Positions 1 to 8,868 of a DNA stretch of 64,000 nt are shown piece after piece. This stretch comes from Trebonia sp963836195 (GTDB lineage Bacteria > Actinomycetota > Actinomycetes > Streptosporangiales > Streptosporangiaceae). The DNA is taken from assembly GCA_963836195.1 (NCBI GenBank), contig CAWIIX010000005.1, positions 1-64,000 of the forward strand, given 5' to 3'. The stretch's first letter is position 1; the number at the start of each line of letters is the position of its first letter. Both the position numbers and the translations under genes were made by a program. Below the pieces are notes generated by a model, which was not told where the DNA came from, did no database searches, and worked only from the letters and a program-made list of their open reading frames with translations.

Positions 1-2
1 CG

Positions 3-221
3 AACGAGCCAGGAAGCGAACACCGGACGCCTCGAACGGAACCTCACCCCCAGGAGGCCCGCATTGCTGACCTTGCCGCCGGCGGTGCGACCAACAGCGA
101 GATCGCCGAGCAGCTGTTCCTGAGTGCCAGCACCGTCGACTACCACCTCGGCAAGGTCTTCAGGAAGCTTGGCGTCCGATCCAGAACCGAGCTTGCGCAC
201 CAGCTGCCCGGCCACGCATAA
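3..221 (+). CDS. LuxR-type regulator, C-terminal DNA-binding domain (5' end outside window)
   Basis: The open frame enters from the left edge and ends at TAA 219-221. It encodes a LuxR/GerE helix-turn-helix. The visible part has the scaffold 'EARIADLAAGG', then 'NSEIAEQLFLS' and the recognition helix 'STVDYHLGKVFRKLGV', all standard for this fold. It closely resembles the C-terminal domain of the large LAL regulator at 2533-5402, so the missing upstream part is probably another LAL-type ATPase regulator; that is inference. The effector and target genes cannot be seen. Confidence 0.85.
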   Translation, partial: NEPGSEHRTPRTEPHPQEARIADLAAGGATNSEIAEQLFLSASTVDYHLGKVFRKLGVRSRTELAHQLPGHA

Positions 222-275
222 CGAGGGCAGATCTCCGGCGCTTTTCACTGGTTGTCACGATGCATGACCGGGTGT

Positions 276-320
276 CACCTGATTCGACGGACGGCGGTTG
301 ACCGTAGCGTCGTGGGTGCC
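276..320 (+). repeat. Promoter-region block, copy 1
   Basis: This roughly 45-base block runs from a CACCTGATTCGA-like start through 'TTGACCGTAGCGTCGT'. It matches 6291-6335 with few differences. Copy 1 lies about 150 bases upstream of the broken VOC gene and copy 2 about 45 bases upstream of a BON gene. Conservation in front of unrelated genes suggests a shared promoter or operator. I cannot assign the sigma factor or regulator. Confidence 0.4.
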
Positions 321-470
321 CGCGCACCGGCAAACACCAAGTTCTGATGCGTCCGAATCGAGCGTGACAGACCCGAGGACCCGGCTGCCACCGCTCCGGG
401 TGGGCTAGATGTCGAAACCGTCCGCCGCCGTTCGTCGGGGTGGCAACAGGCAACGCGGAAAGGAGTACTC

Positions 471-851
471 GTGGCACACCCCGTCGTGCACTTCGAGATC
501 ATCGGCAAGAACCCGGAGGAGCCTCAGGAACTACTTCGGCGAGCTGTTCGGCTGGCAGTTCGATACCAGCTCCCCGATCGCGGAAGCGGTCTGAGAGCGC
601 AACTACGGCTTCGTTGACCGCATCGTGACCCCCGACGGCACCGGAATCCCGGGCGGTATCGGGGGCGGCGCGACTACCCGGGCCACGTCATCTTCTACGT
701 CGGCGTGCCCAATGTAGAGGCCGCCCTGGCCGAAGCCGAGCGACTCGGCGGCAACCGCCGGAAGGGACCGGAACGGGCGCCGACCGGCCTGGTGATGGGC
801 CACTTCACCGACCCCGAGGGCAACCTGATCGGCGTTGCCGGGACTGCGTAA
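471..851 (+). pseudogene. VOC (glyoxalase/bleomycin-resistance) family protein, frameshifted
   Basis: A GTG start follows an AGGAG-like ribosome site. The reading gives a typical VOC opening 'MAHPVVHFEIIGKNPE' and then needs a shift near 524 to continue as 'LRNYFGELFGWQFD'. A TGA at 592-594 interrupts the gene. A second shift near 671 restores 'YPGHVIFYVGVPNVEAAL' and the C-terminal 'GHFTDPEGNLIGVAG'. The start and end share a frame, but the middle is displaced and carries a stop. VOC proteins are small metal-binding beta-alpha-beta modules with varied functions. The next gene, also VOC, is intact and its leader resembles this one's, so a tandem duplication with decay of one copy is plausible. 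Confidence 0.75.
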
Positions 852-930
852 GCTCCGGGCGCAACGTGTCGATTCGGTCGGCCGCCGTTCGTCGGGGTGA
901 CGACAGAGCCCGTAAGACGTAGGAGAAACC

Positions 931-1317
931 ATGATCAAGGCACTGAGCAAGCTCGACGTCATCACCCTGTTCGTCGAGGACCTGCCTGAGTCCAAGAAGT
1001 TCTACAGCGAGGTCTTCGGCCTCGAGGTGATCTGGGAAGACGACGCCTCGGCGGTCGTGAAGATGTCGAACCTGATCATCAACCTGCTCCGGGTCTCCAA
1101 CGCGGCGACGCTGGTCGAGCCGATCCCGGTCGCCGCCCCCGGCGGCTCCCGCGCGCTGCTGACCATCGAGGTGGACGACGCGAACGCGGTGTGCGCGGAA
1201 CTGGAGGCGCACGGCGTGAAGTTGCTCAACGGCCCGATCGACCGCCCGTGGGGCCGCCGCACGGCGGCCTTCGCGGACCCGGCCAGCAACACCTGGGAGA
1301 TCGCGCAAGAACTGTAG
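931..1317 (+). CDS. VOC family protein
   Basis: A 128-residue protein with ATG start behind 'AGGAGAAACC'. It has the two-module VOC layout: 'SKLDVITLFVEDLPESKKFY' and 'VFGLEVIWEDD' in the first half, 'LLTIEVDDANAVCAELEAHG' and 'RTAAFADPASNTWEIAQEL' in the second. Family members include glyoxalases, dioxygenases and resistance proteins that bind the drug. No substrate can be read from the sequence. The 5' leader carries the same 'GCCGCCGTTCGTCGGGGTG' tract as the broken VOC gene upstream, which supports a local duplication. A dispersed repeat starts at its stop codon. Confidence 0.85.
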   Translation: MIKALSKLDVITLFVEDLPESKKFYSEVFGLEVIWEDDASAVVKMSNLIINLLRVSNAATLVEPIPVAAPGGSRALLTIEVDDANAVCAELEAHGVKLLNGPIDRPWGRRTAAFADPASNTWEIAQEL

Positions 1318-1405
1318 GTCCCCGCCGGTTCCGCAGTCCGATCGGCCCGCAGATCCGACCGCTTCCCTTCTCCGTTATCCCGAACGGTCCGGGCGACTCT
1401 TGAAC
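1317..1405. repeat. Dispersed intergenic repeat A, copy 1
   Basis: About 85 bases matching 8712-8805 and 14142-14240. All three contain 'GGTTCCGCAG', 'GATCCG' and 'TTATCCCGAACGGTCC' in the same order. Here it lies just after the VOC gene; the other two follow copies of an unknown gene. It shows no coding potential. The core GAACGGTCC is the reverse complement of the core of repeat family B. Confidence 0.65.
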
Positions 1406-1476
1406 CGCACGCTCAGCGCGTGACCGGGCACCCGCTGAGCTACCGGCCCGGCGGGTCAGGCCGTACAGTTGCCCGG

Positions 1477-1938
1477 GTGGGTATCGCTCCGCATATAGCC
1501 AGACTGCGGGCCGTGGTCGGGCATGATCTGCTGGTGCTCCCGTCGGTGTCCGTCCTGCCGGTGGATGAGGCGGGGCGGCTGCTGCTAGTCCGTGAGACAG
1601 GTCATGACGACGGGTGGAGTGTCCTCGGCGGCGCGGTTGACGTGGGCGAGTCGCCGGCCGCGGCGGCGGTCCGGGAGGCCCGGGAAGAGATCGGGGTCGA
1701 CGTTGAGCTGGTGCGCCTGCTGGACGTGCTCGGCGGCCCGGACTACGAGGTCTGTTACCCCAACGGGGACCGAGTCGCGTATGTCGACGCTGTTTACCAG
1801 GCCCGGGTCGTCCGGGGTTCCCCGGTCGTCAGTGACGGCGAGCTCAGCGAGCTGGCCTGGTTCGAGCCAGGGGAACTGCCCGGGCTCCAACTGAGCAGAT
1901 TCGCCCGCGCCCTGCTGAGCGCCACGGGCCGTCTGTAA
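1477..1938 (+). CDS. NUDIX hydrolase
   Basis: The NUDIX box is complete: 'GGAVDVGE' followed by 'REAREEIGV', fitting the G-x5-E-x7-R-E-x2-E-E-x-G signature that binds the divalent metal and the pyrophosphate. Such enzymes hydrolyse a nucleoside diphosphate linked to another group. About 153 residues is normal for a single-domain member. I chose GTG 1477, giving 'VGIAPHIARLRAVVGHDLL', because the conserved fold starts there; a GTG at 1420 would add 19 poorly conserved residues. The gene stands alone between the repeat and a convergent STAS gene. Its substrate is unknown. Confidence 0.85.
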   Translation: MGIAPHIARLRAVVGHDLLVLPSVSVLPVDEAGRLLLVRETGHDDGWSVLGGAVDVGESPAAAAVREAREEIGVDVELVRLLDVLGGPDYEVCYPNGDRVAYVDAVYQARVVRGSPVVSDGELSELAWFEPGELPGLQLSRFARALLSATGRL

Positions 1939-2066
1939 CTCCTCTTCACCTTCGTCGGCCCGGGCCAAGCACCGTCTGCGAGCTCATAATGTGAGCCGAA
2001 CCGGGTGAACCCACGTCGATTGAAAGCTCCCCCGCCCCGTTAGGAAGCCGGTTCTCCCGCCGGCGT

Positions 2067-2481
2067 CTACGCGGTTGCGGCTGTCTCGGAACCCGCCAGC
2101 GCGAACTCCCGCTGCAGGCCGGTGAGCATGAGGATGTTGCGGGCACGGCGCGAGGCCCGCGCCACGCGTACCCAGCCCCCGTCGAGCCGTGCGTGGCGGC
2201 GCGCCGCCATCAGTGCTTTGATGCCGGCGCAGTCCATGAAGGTCACGCCGTCGAGGTCGAGGGCGAGCCGTGCCCCGTGTCGGCGCAGCGCGCCCAGCAG
2301 CTCTTCGCGCAGCTTCGGGGCGGACGCGATGTCGATCTCCCCTGTGACCCCGACGACGAGCGGGGCCGTGGACAGGACGTCGCACGTGCAGGTCGGTGGC
2401 CTCCGCGGGTCGCCTGGGCGACGGCAGCGGCAGGGGTGGCCGTGGTGAGTCCTTGCGGATGGCAATCGGTTCGTCGCTCAT
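2067..2481 (-). CDS. STAS-domain protein (anti-sigma factor antagonist type), possible N-terminal frameshift
   Basis: The core reads 'LVVGVTGEIDIASAPKL', 'LALDLDGVTFMDCAGIKAL' and 'GLQREFAL', a clear STAS fold like SpoIIAA/RsbV. The usual phosphorylated serine region is 'MDCAGIKAL', with Cys where Ser is common, as in some actinobacterial members. The best ribosome site (GGGAGAC) precedes ATG 2481, which reads 'MSDEPIAIRKDS' and then enters the STAS frame only through a shift near 2385. An ATG at 2465 stays in the STAS frame but has no good ribosome site. STAS antagonists release sigma factors by binding anti-sigma kinases; no partner kinase is adjacent. Confidence 0.7.
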
Positions 2482-2532
2482 GTCTCCCACATTAGGAATT
2501 ACAGGTGGTACTCGAATCAAGCATTTTCGTAG

Positions 2533-5402
2533 TCAGTGGATCGGTGCCTCAGACCCCGGTGCCCCTGATCCGGTTGGGCCGGGTTCCAGGCTCCGGGCAA
2601 GCTGGGCGCGCGAGGTCACGTTGAGCTTGCGGTACACCTTGCGCAGGTGATAGTCGACGGTGCTGGGGCTGAGGAACAGCTGCGCGGCGATCTCGTTGTT
2701 CGACGCGCCGCCGGCCGCGAGCCCCGCGATATGGGCTTCCTGGGGGGTGAGGTCGAAGGTGGTCTCTGGCGTGCGGGCCCGGGCGCGCTCGCCGCTCGCG
2801 CGAAGCTCTAGCCGGCCACTTCGGCGAAGCGCTCCGAGCCCATGGCGGCGAACATGTCCTGCGCGGTGCGAAGCTCCTGGCGCGCGTCCCGTCGCCGCTT
2901 GGCCCGCCGCAGCCACTGGCCGTAGAGCAGGTGCGTGCGGGCGAGCTCGATCGTGACCCGGGATCGCGCCAGCTGGCTGAGGGACTCCAGGTACGCGTCC
3001 TCGGCGTGGCCGTCCTGGTCGAGCAGGGCCTGGCTGCGGGCGCGCACTCCGAGCGCCCAGGGCGTTCCGGCCGCCAGCGTCCGCTCGGACAGGGTTTCGT
3101 ACGCGGTGGCCGCCGCCTGCCGGTCGCCGGCCCGGACGGCCGCCTCGATCATTTCGGGCAATGAGGCCTCGGATGTGAACACGGAATCATCGTCGATCAC
3201 GGCCAGCGCGCTGGACGCCGCAGCCTGAAAGTCGCCGCCGAATAGATCCGCCACCGCGACGATGTACCGGCCGACGTCAACCACGGCCCGCTGGCCCCGT
3301 GCGGTCGACTCGTGGACCTGGGCTATGCCGGCCGCGCGGGCCTCGGTGAGGCGGCCGCGGTACTCCAGCAGGAGGCCGTGACCGCGGCTGTCGATGCCGA
3401 GTATTCGCGGGAGGTTGGTCTCGGCCAGGAGCTCCCGCATTTCCGCCCACAGCGCGCCGGCGTGGCCGAAGCGGCCGGTCAGCCAGTTGCTTATCGCCAG
3501 GAATGCCAGCCCGACGGGCAGGATGGTAAGGGCCCCAAGCGCGCGCGCCGCGCGCACCATGCGGTCCGACAGGTCGAAGACGGCCTGCTCGTCCCACAGG
3601 CTGCCGGCGGCCATTATGCCGAGCCCGAACCATTGCAAACCCCTCTCGGGGTCGAGGTCGTCGGCGCGCAGCGCGGCGACCGCGGCCCGCAGCGGACTGA
3701 GCGAGGCGTGATAACCGGCCGTTGATCGGGCACAGTACCCCTCGAGCAGCAGGTCGGTGACGGTCAGGGGCGGGGAGGCAGGCGGAAGGGCCTGCGCCAC
3801 CCGTGCGATCTCCTGTGCCTGCTCTGGTCCGGCCCAGATCGCCGCCTCCAGGGCCTCAAGGAGGGTGTCCCGGGCCAGTCTGGCATCCGGCGCTAGCGTC
3901 TGGCACGCGTCGGCGAGGGTGGTGGCCGCCTCGGCTGCGTTGCCCGACGCGAAGCGGATGTGACCGGTCAGCCGCTTCGCCAATCCGCGGGCGACGTCAT
4001 CGGTGAGCCGGGGGATCGCGGCGCCCACCAGCTCCCGGGCTTGTTCGGCGTGGCCGGCCCGGAGTTCCGCGTCGGCCAGGGCGACCTCTCGCTCCGCGCG
4101 GGCACCGTCGCCGGGTGTCAGCTCGGCCGAGCGGCGCAGCAGGGCCGCCGCGGCCGCGTAGCCGCCGCGGGCGCGCGCGCGGTCGGCTGCGTGCTCGAGC
4201 TCGGTGGCGAGCTCCGCGTCGGGGATTACCGCGGCCGCGGCCCGATGCCAGGTGCGCTGGTCGAGGTCGGCCTCGGAGCCCGCCGCCTCGCCGAGGGCGG
4301 CGTGCGCGCGCCGCCGATCACTATCGGTCGCGCCGTGATATGCGGCGGATCGCAGCAGCGGATGGCGGAACCGGACCGAGTTGCCGGAGAACTCGAGGAT
4401 GCCGTCCGCGTCCGCGGCGGCCGCGTCCGCGTCGATTCCGGTCTGCGCCGCCGCCCGCCACAGGAGGCTGCGCTCACCCGTGACGTCGGCCGCGGCCAGC
4501 AGCACGAAGGCCTGCGCGTCGGGCGGAAGATCGCGTATCTGGCGCAGGAAGCGGTCCCTGAGCCGCTGGCCCACCGGAAGCGGCTCGGGCAGCGCCGCCC
4601 GGCCGGCGAGTTGCTCGGCCGTGTATTCGGTGCCGAGCTCCACCAGCGCGAGCGGGTTGTTGTGGGTGTCGGCCAGGATGCGGGCGGCGACCTGGGCGTC
4701 GAGGGGACCGCCGACGACCGAGCCGAGCAGTTCGCGGGCCTCGGCGTCGGGCAGCCCCTCCACCGTGATCACCGGAAGCTGCTCGATAATCTGCGACGCC
4801 GACGGCTCGTCGACGGCCTCGATGAACCCGACCCGGTCGGCGTACAGACGTCGGGCCGCGAACCCGAGCACGTGCGCCGACTCGCGGTCGATCCAGTGCC
4901 CGTCATCGATGACGCACAGCAGCGGCTGGTCTTCCGCCGCCAGGGACAGCAGCGTCAGCGTGGCCAGCCCGACCAGGAAGAGATCGGGCGCCGGCCCTGC
5001 CTCGAGGCCGAACGCGATCTTCATGGCATCGCGTTGCGGCGCGGGCAGCGCCGGGAGCAACGAAGCAAAGGGGACCAGCAGCTGGTGCAGGGCCGCGAAC
5101 TCCAGGTTGATCTCCGACTCGACCCCGACGACGCTGGTCACGCCCATGTCCGGCGCCGAGTCGATGGCGTACTCCAGCAGCATCGTCTTGCCCGTCCCGG
5201 GCCCGCCTTGCAGCACCAGCGTGCCGCTGAAGCCCTTGCGCACGGAGTCAAGCACCCGGTCGATGGCCGCTCGCTCCCGGCGGCGGTCGAGCATGCCCGG
5301 CCCACGCTTCCGCTGGCCGCCCGTCTGCCGCAGCGTAGGCCGCCGCCCCGCCTGCTGGACGAGCTGGCCTGCCTCTACGCGGCCCTTGCCCCCGTCAGCC
5401 AT
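2533..5402 (-). pseudogene. LAL-family LuxR regulator with N-terminal AAA ATPase; frameshift before the DNA-binding domain
   Basis: This is a roughly 956-residue LAL (large ATP-binding LuxR) regulator. 'GGPGTGKT' is Walker A, 'LLCVIDDGHWID' is Walker B, a long helical TPR-like middle follows, and the C-terminus is a LuxR helix-turn-helix ('LTPQEAHIAGLAAGG', 'STVDYHLRKVYRKLNV'). I chose ATG 5402 because AAGGGA lies about 9 bases upstream. The frame breaks near 2812: 'MGSERFAEVA' runs into TAG, and adding one C to a GGCCGG tract restores 'RLELRASGERA' and the HTH. As read, the sensor is separated from its DNA-binding domain. This could be a real mutation or a homopolymer error. Confidence 0.85.
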
Positions 5403-5619
5403 CGTTACCAGATCCCTTGCCAGGCAGCAGCCCGACCCGGCCGGAAAGCCCGACCCCCCGTCAGGATCAAGCGTAGCCCGGTCGCCGAAATAGACGACCG
5501 GCGCACCCGCGCAGGCTGTGAATTCTCCGGATTCGAGCACGGCGCCTAAGCCGTAGCGTTCGCAGGAGGTAGGCCAGCGGTCAGCCGGCCACGAGGCGGG
5601 CAATCGCGAGGAGGAGAAG

Positions 5620-6270
5620 ATGTCGAACGACAGGCTGCGGGCAGCGGTCGCCGCGGAACTGAGCTGGGATCCCAAGGTGGACGGCACGGGCATCACCGTG
5701 TCCGCGCAAGGCGGCAGGGTGACCCTGCACGGCACAGTCACCCGCTTCCGGCAAAAGCGCGAGGCCGATAACGCCGTCCGACACGTCCACGGGGTCACTG
5801 CCGTCAGCAACTTCGTCGAGGTGCACCTCCCGGACGAGGACAGGCGGGCCGATGCCGACGTTCGTGCCGACGTCGGGCAGGCCCTGGCGCTGAACGACCA
5901 CATCCCCGCGACCGTGCAGGCCAGCGTTGAGGCGGGCCTCGTCACCCTGTCCGGCGTCGCGGCCTGGCAGTTCCAGCGCCACGAGGCCGAGCTCGCCTGC
6001 GCGGCCGTGCCAGGCGTCATGGGCGTCGATGTCGCAATCTCGCTGCGCCCAGTCTCAAGCGACGGCGACATCGAGCAAGCGATCAGCGCCGCGTTCGGGC
6101 GCAGCGCCAGGCTGGACAGGTTCGAGATATCTGCCGACAGCCCGTTTCCCGGGATGATCGTCCTTTCCGGGACGGTCGGCTCCTGGGCCGAACGCGATGA
6201 CGCCGTCGCCCTCGCCTGGTCCGCGCCGGGCGTCACCGACGTCGATGACCGGATCGCGGTCGCTTACTAG
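5620..6270 (+). CDS. Protein with three BON domains
   Basis: A 216-residue protein starting at ATG after 'GAGGAGGAGAAG'. It has three successive BON modules, at about residues 1-70, 75-143 and 148-216. Each has the pattern of a short helix, a 'V.L.G.V' strand ('GRVTLHGTV', 'GLVTLSGVA', 'MIVLSGTV') and a closing 'GV..V' strand. BON domains occur in OsmY-like stress proteins and are thought to bind phospholipid or protein surfaces. There is no signal peptide, so it is probably cytoplasmic. A second BON gene follows in the same direction, so the two may act together under stress; that role is inference. Confidence 0.85.
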   Translation: MSNDRLRAAVAAELSWDPKVDGTGITVSAQGGRVTLHGTVTRFRQKREADNAVRHVHGVTAVSNFVEVHLPDEDRRADADVRADVGQALALNDHIPATVQASVEAGLVTLSGVAAWQFQRHEAELACAAVPGVMGVDVAISLRPVSSDGDIEQAISAAFGRSARLDRFEISADSPFPGMIVLSGTVGSWAERDDAVALAWSAPGVTDVDDRIAVAY

Positions 6271-6290
6271 CCCGACGCGGACTAGGTGTT

Positions 6291-6335
6291 CACGTGATTC
6301 GAAGCGCGGCCGCTGACCGTAGCGTCGTAGGTGTC
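6291..6335 (+). promoter_or_regulatory. Promoter-region block, copy 2
   Basis: This matches 276-320: CACGTGATTCGA followed by 'CTGACCGTAGCGTCGT'. It lies 43 bases upstream of the BON gene start and just after the three-BON gene. CCGTAGCGT also occurs at about 5551, upstream of the first BON gene. The position fits a promoter or operator, but no recognised -10 hexamer is clear. Confidence 0.4.
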
Positions 6336-6377
6336 GGCCCGAGAGGGATCGTTCCCGGCAAAGAAAGGAAAGGAAGC

Positions 6378-6752
6378 ATGAACGCGGACGCGCTCACCCG
6401 TGGTGTTATCACCAGGAGGTTCAGACTAGGTGAGCTCGATAATGCGGCAGCCGTTCACCGGAGGGTTCCCGCAGCTCGGCGTGGGTTTGCTGGCTGGCTA
6501 GCAGCAGAGCTGACTGACGCGGACGTTCAGCGGCAGGTGCTGCGCGCGCTGCTGCTGGACACGCGGGTTCCGCTGACCGTGGACGCTCGAGTTCATGACG
6601 GGATAGTCACGCTGACCGGCTTGGTCGCCTCGGAATGGGAGCGCGGGCATGCCAGATCCGCGGCCAACTCCGTGCCCGGTGTCTTGGGAATCGACGATCA
6701 CCTGTCTGTCCTGCCCCGCTCGGACGAATCTAGGCTGGCAACGCCAGCCTGA
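6378..6752 (+). CDS. Single BON-domain protein
   Basis: A 124-residue protein; ATG 6378 is preceded by AAAGGAAAGGAAG. Residues about 50-115 form one BON domain with 'VHDGIVTLTGLVASEWERGH' and 'ANSVPGVLGIDDHLSV'. The first 45 residues are arginine- and alanine-rich with no known domain. It is a shorter paralogue of the three-BON protein immediately upstream. An upstream in-frame ATG at 6294 lies inside the conserved promoter block and was not used. Confidence 0.8.
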   Translation: MNADALTRGVITRRFRLGELDNAAAVHRRVPAARRGFAGWLAAELTDADVQRQVLRALLLDTRVPLTVDARVHDGIVTLTGLVASEWERGHARSAANSVPGVLGIDDHLSVLPRSDESRLATPA

Positions 6753-6842
6753 GCATCGTCCTCAACATGGACGCCGCCCGCGACAAATGGGGGTATAAGT
6801 ACTGCAACGGCACTTATGTCCCGCATGAGCGACCCGTGGACA

Positions 6843-7388
6843 CTAGCGCCGGACTGTCACGCACAGGCTCCAGCCATAGACGGGGTCTACCGCACTGTTT
6901 GGGTTGGTGAAGCCGGTTGACAGGCAGAACCGGGCCGCGCCCGCCGGCGACACAACGGCACGCACTGTGCCCGTTGGGTCGGTCGTGGATGCCACCGTCG
7001 CGGCGCCTTCCGGCGTCACCTGCAGCGGGGGCTGGCTCCAAGTCCAGCCTGACGAGTCGCCCGTGAGGGTTAGCCGAAGCCTGGCGCCCGCTTTGAGGCA
7101 GACGGCCGACGTGTTCCCCTCATAAAAATGGTGGGTGATGACCACCGTGCCAGACGGACAGCCTGCCGGTACCGGCGTAGTCGGCGGTGCCGTTGCAGTA
7201 CCCGGAGGACCGTTGGTCATGTACACCCCGCTGACAGCCGCGGTCGGACTTGCCAGCGGACCTGTGACAGAGCCCTGCCCGGCGGCACCGGGAGGCGAGG
7301 CTCCCGGCGAAGCGCAGGACGCCGCCGCGACCGACAGCAGCACCCACCCGGCTGCGATTCGCGCACCCGTTCCGCTAAGCGGACCCAT
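6843..7388 (-). CDS. Secreted or lipid-anchored hypothetical protein
   Basis: A 181-residue protein whose N-terminus 'RIAAGWVLLSVAAASCASPG' is a hydrophobic export signal ending in a Cys that could be lipidated, though the lipobox is weak. A Pro/Ala/Gly/Thr-rich linker follows to about residue 70. The rest is a compact, probably beta-rich domain with 'GTVVITHHFYEGN' and three cysteines (in CPSG, AVCLKAG and RFCLS). I recognise no family. It is probably outside the membrane. It sits between the BON genes and the CYTH gene, with no clear operon link. Confidence 0.6.
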   Translation of the reverse strand: MGPLSGTGARIAAGWVLLSVAAASCASPGASPPGAAGQGSVTGPLASPTAAVSGVYMTNGPPGTATAPPTTPVPAGCPSGTVVITHHFYEGNTSAVCLKAGARLRLTLTGDSSGWTWSQPPLQVTPEGAATVASTTDPTGTVRAVVSPAGAARFCLSTGFTNPNSAVDPVYGWSLCVTVRR

Positions 7389-7509
7389 AAGCGATCACCG
7401 TTCCCCGATCCCCGGTCCAGCTCACCGGCAGCCAGATCGATCACCACACACAGCATGTTGCCCGAGTGCGGTGTCGTAGGCGGTCATGAGGGTGACTTAC
7501 GTAGCCGGA

Positions 7510-8055
7510 TTAGGAAAAGGTGTCCTGGGCCGCGTGCACGAGAGAGTCATATGTCTCGGTGGTGCGGGTTGTCTCGGCTCCCAGGGATTCGATGAGCGTC
7601 GCGAGTTCGGCCTGGATTACCTGCGCGTCAGCGTCGTCTGGCGCCATGCGCTCGGCTTCGACGAAACCGCCGACCCCTTCGACCTCGTCAATGCACAGCG
7701 AGCAGCCGCCGAGTCCGGCCGTGCGCCGCGTCTTGATGATGCGGACCGTCGGTTGGTAGCCCATGTGCAGCACGGCAAGGTGCATGGCCTCCCGGTCGGT
7801 GACTTCCGTCTCGTACTCCAGGCATGCCTGGTCGTTCTGCGCCGGCTGCTTGAGGGTGAAGTAGTGTCGGCCTGCGACGGTGCGCAGGCGGAGGAACGAG
7901 ACGCCGAGCTTGTCGTCGCCGAAATGCCACCCGGCCGGGGCGTATGCCTGGTCGTCCTGGCGAAGGGGGTCGCTCACCTCTATGCTGCGGGCTTTGAGGG
8001 CGGCGAGAAGGCCTTCCAGGTCGTCGACTCGGTACTTAACCTCAATCTCACGCAT
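7510..8055 (-). CDS. CYTH-domain protein, class IV adenylate cyclase (CyaB) type
   Basis: A 181-residue protein. It opens with 'MREIEVKYRV', the ExExK signature of the CYTH triphosphate tunnel fold, and has further charged strands: 'SFLRLRTVAGRHYFTLKQP', 'CLEYETEV' and 'GFVEAERM'. CYTH enzymes act on triphosphates (ATP to cAMP, thiamine triphosphate or tripolyphosphate) with metal held by the Glu residues. This sequence is closest in pattern to CyaB-like proteins, but the reaction is not proven by sequence. ATG 8055 has GGGGAGG at good spacing; an upstream in-frame start at 8091 lacks one. It is transcribed away from 8130. Confidence 0.75.
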   Translation of the reverse strand: MREIEVKYRVDDLEGLLAALKARSIEVSDPLRQDDQAYAPAGWHFGDDKLGVSFLRLRTVAGRHYFTLKQPAQNDQACLEYETEVTDREAMHLAVLHMGYQPTVRIIKTRRTAGLGGCSLCIDEVEGVGGFVEAERMAPDDADAQVIQAELATLIESLGAETTRTTETYDSLVHAAQDTFS

Positions 8056-8129
8056 CAGGCTGCCTCCCCGCTTCGACCACATGGCTAGCATGTAGTCGAC
8101 TACTGTCGCCTACAGATGGGCAATCCACA

Positions 8130-8707
8130 ATGAGCAGCCCAAGCCGCTGGCCCCACCTGTTCCCGCCCCGCATCTACGAACTGACCTTCCAGATGCTGGA
8201 GCAAGCCGTCCATGCCGAACAAGCCGACCTGTTGATCATCCAGCTCACCGAGAACGCCGACACCTGCCACCTGATCGTCGACCAGTGCATCGCGCTAGCC
8301 GACTGCATCCTCGACCGCCGGACCGAAGCGCCCTGGCCGCCATCCGAGAAGGTCATCCGCGTCTTCGCCAACCTCACCGTCCACGGCCTGGAAAATCCTC
8401 CGGTGAGAAAATCGCCCACACCGGCCCGCCCGCCGCTTCCAGCGACGCCGTCTACACGTACCTCGCCCGCGTAGTCGTCAACGGCGAGCCCGCCGCCCAG
8501 GTCTTCCCCCCGGGGGAGTCCGTCATCCTCCCCGCCTGGACCGCGGCCGCCATGCTGGTATCCCTCCTACCAGAAGGCGCCAGCACCTGGCAGGACCACC
8601 TGCAGATGATCTGGGACCTGGAAACCACCGACGGCGTCAACTACTCGGCCCTCGCCGCGATCCACTCCCGCGCCCGCCGCCGAGACATCCGCCCCACCAG
8701 CGAGTAG
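8130..8707 (+). pseudogene. Unknown family 'X', longest copy, frameshifted
   Basis: ATG 8130 opens 'MSSPSRWPHLFPPRIYEL' and continues to 'VIRVFANLTVHGLEN'. The frame then has to shift near 8398 to continue as 'SGEKIAHTGPPAASSDAVYT' and end '...RRRDIRPTSE'. A sister copy at 13091-13287 reads GAAAACTCCGGTGAG where this one reads GAAAATCCTCCGGTGAG, so the shift comes from two extra bases here. Corrected length is about 192 residues. I recognise no domain: the first half is helical and the second contains 'YLARVVVNGEPAAQVF'. Decayed copies lie at 12509, 13091 and 14039, and this copy and the last are followed by repeat A. Confidence 0.6.
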
Positions 8708-8858
8708 GAAAAGCGAAGGGTCCCCGTCGGTTCCGCAGTCCGACCCCCCCGCCGATCCGATCGCTACTCTTCTCCGTTATCCCGAACGGTCCGGGGCGAC
8801 TCATCAACCAAACAGCTATCTCGTGTCCCCAGGTAAACCAAACTAGAGGAATCTGCGG
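8708..8858. repeat. Dispersed intergenic repeat A, copy 2 (extended)
   Basis: About 150 bases starting at the stop codon of unknown-family copy 1. It matches 14138-14288 along its whole length, including 'TTATCCCGAACGGTCC' and the distal 'CCCAGGTAAACCAAA'. The match covers gene tail plus flank, so the gene and its 3' flank were probably copied together. Confidence 0.7.
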
Positions 8859-8868
8859 CTGCCGGTCA

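Noticed and set aside
3960..5549. Long plus-strand open frame of 529 codons
   Set aside because: It is antisense to the LAL regulator, whose ATPase motifs are unmistakable; the plus-strand translation is Arg/Gly/Glu-rich without domains.
5403..6236. Upstream extension of the LAL frame to 6236 on the minus strand
   Set aside because: It runs antisense through the intact three-BON gene and has low-complexity sequence; ATG 5402 has a proper ribosome site.
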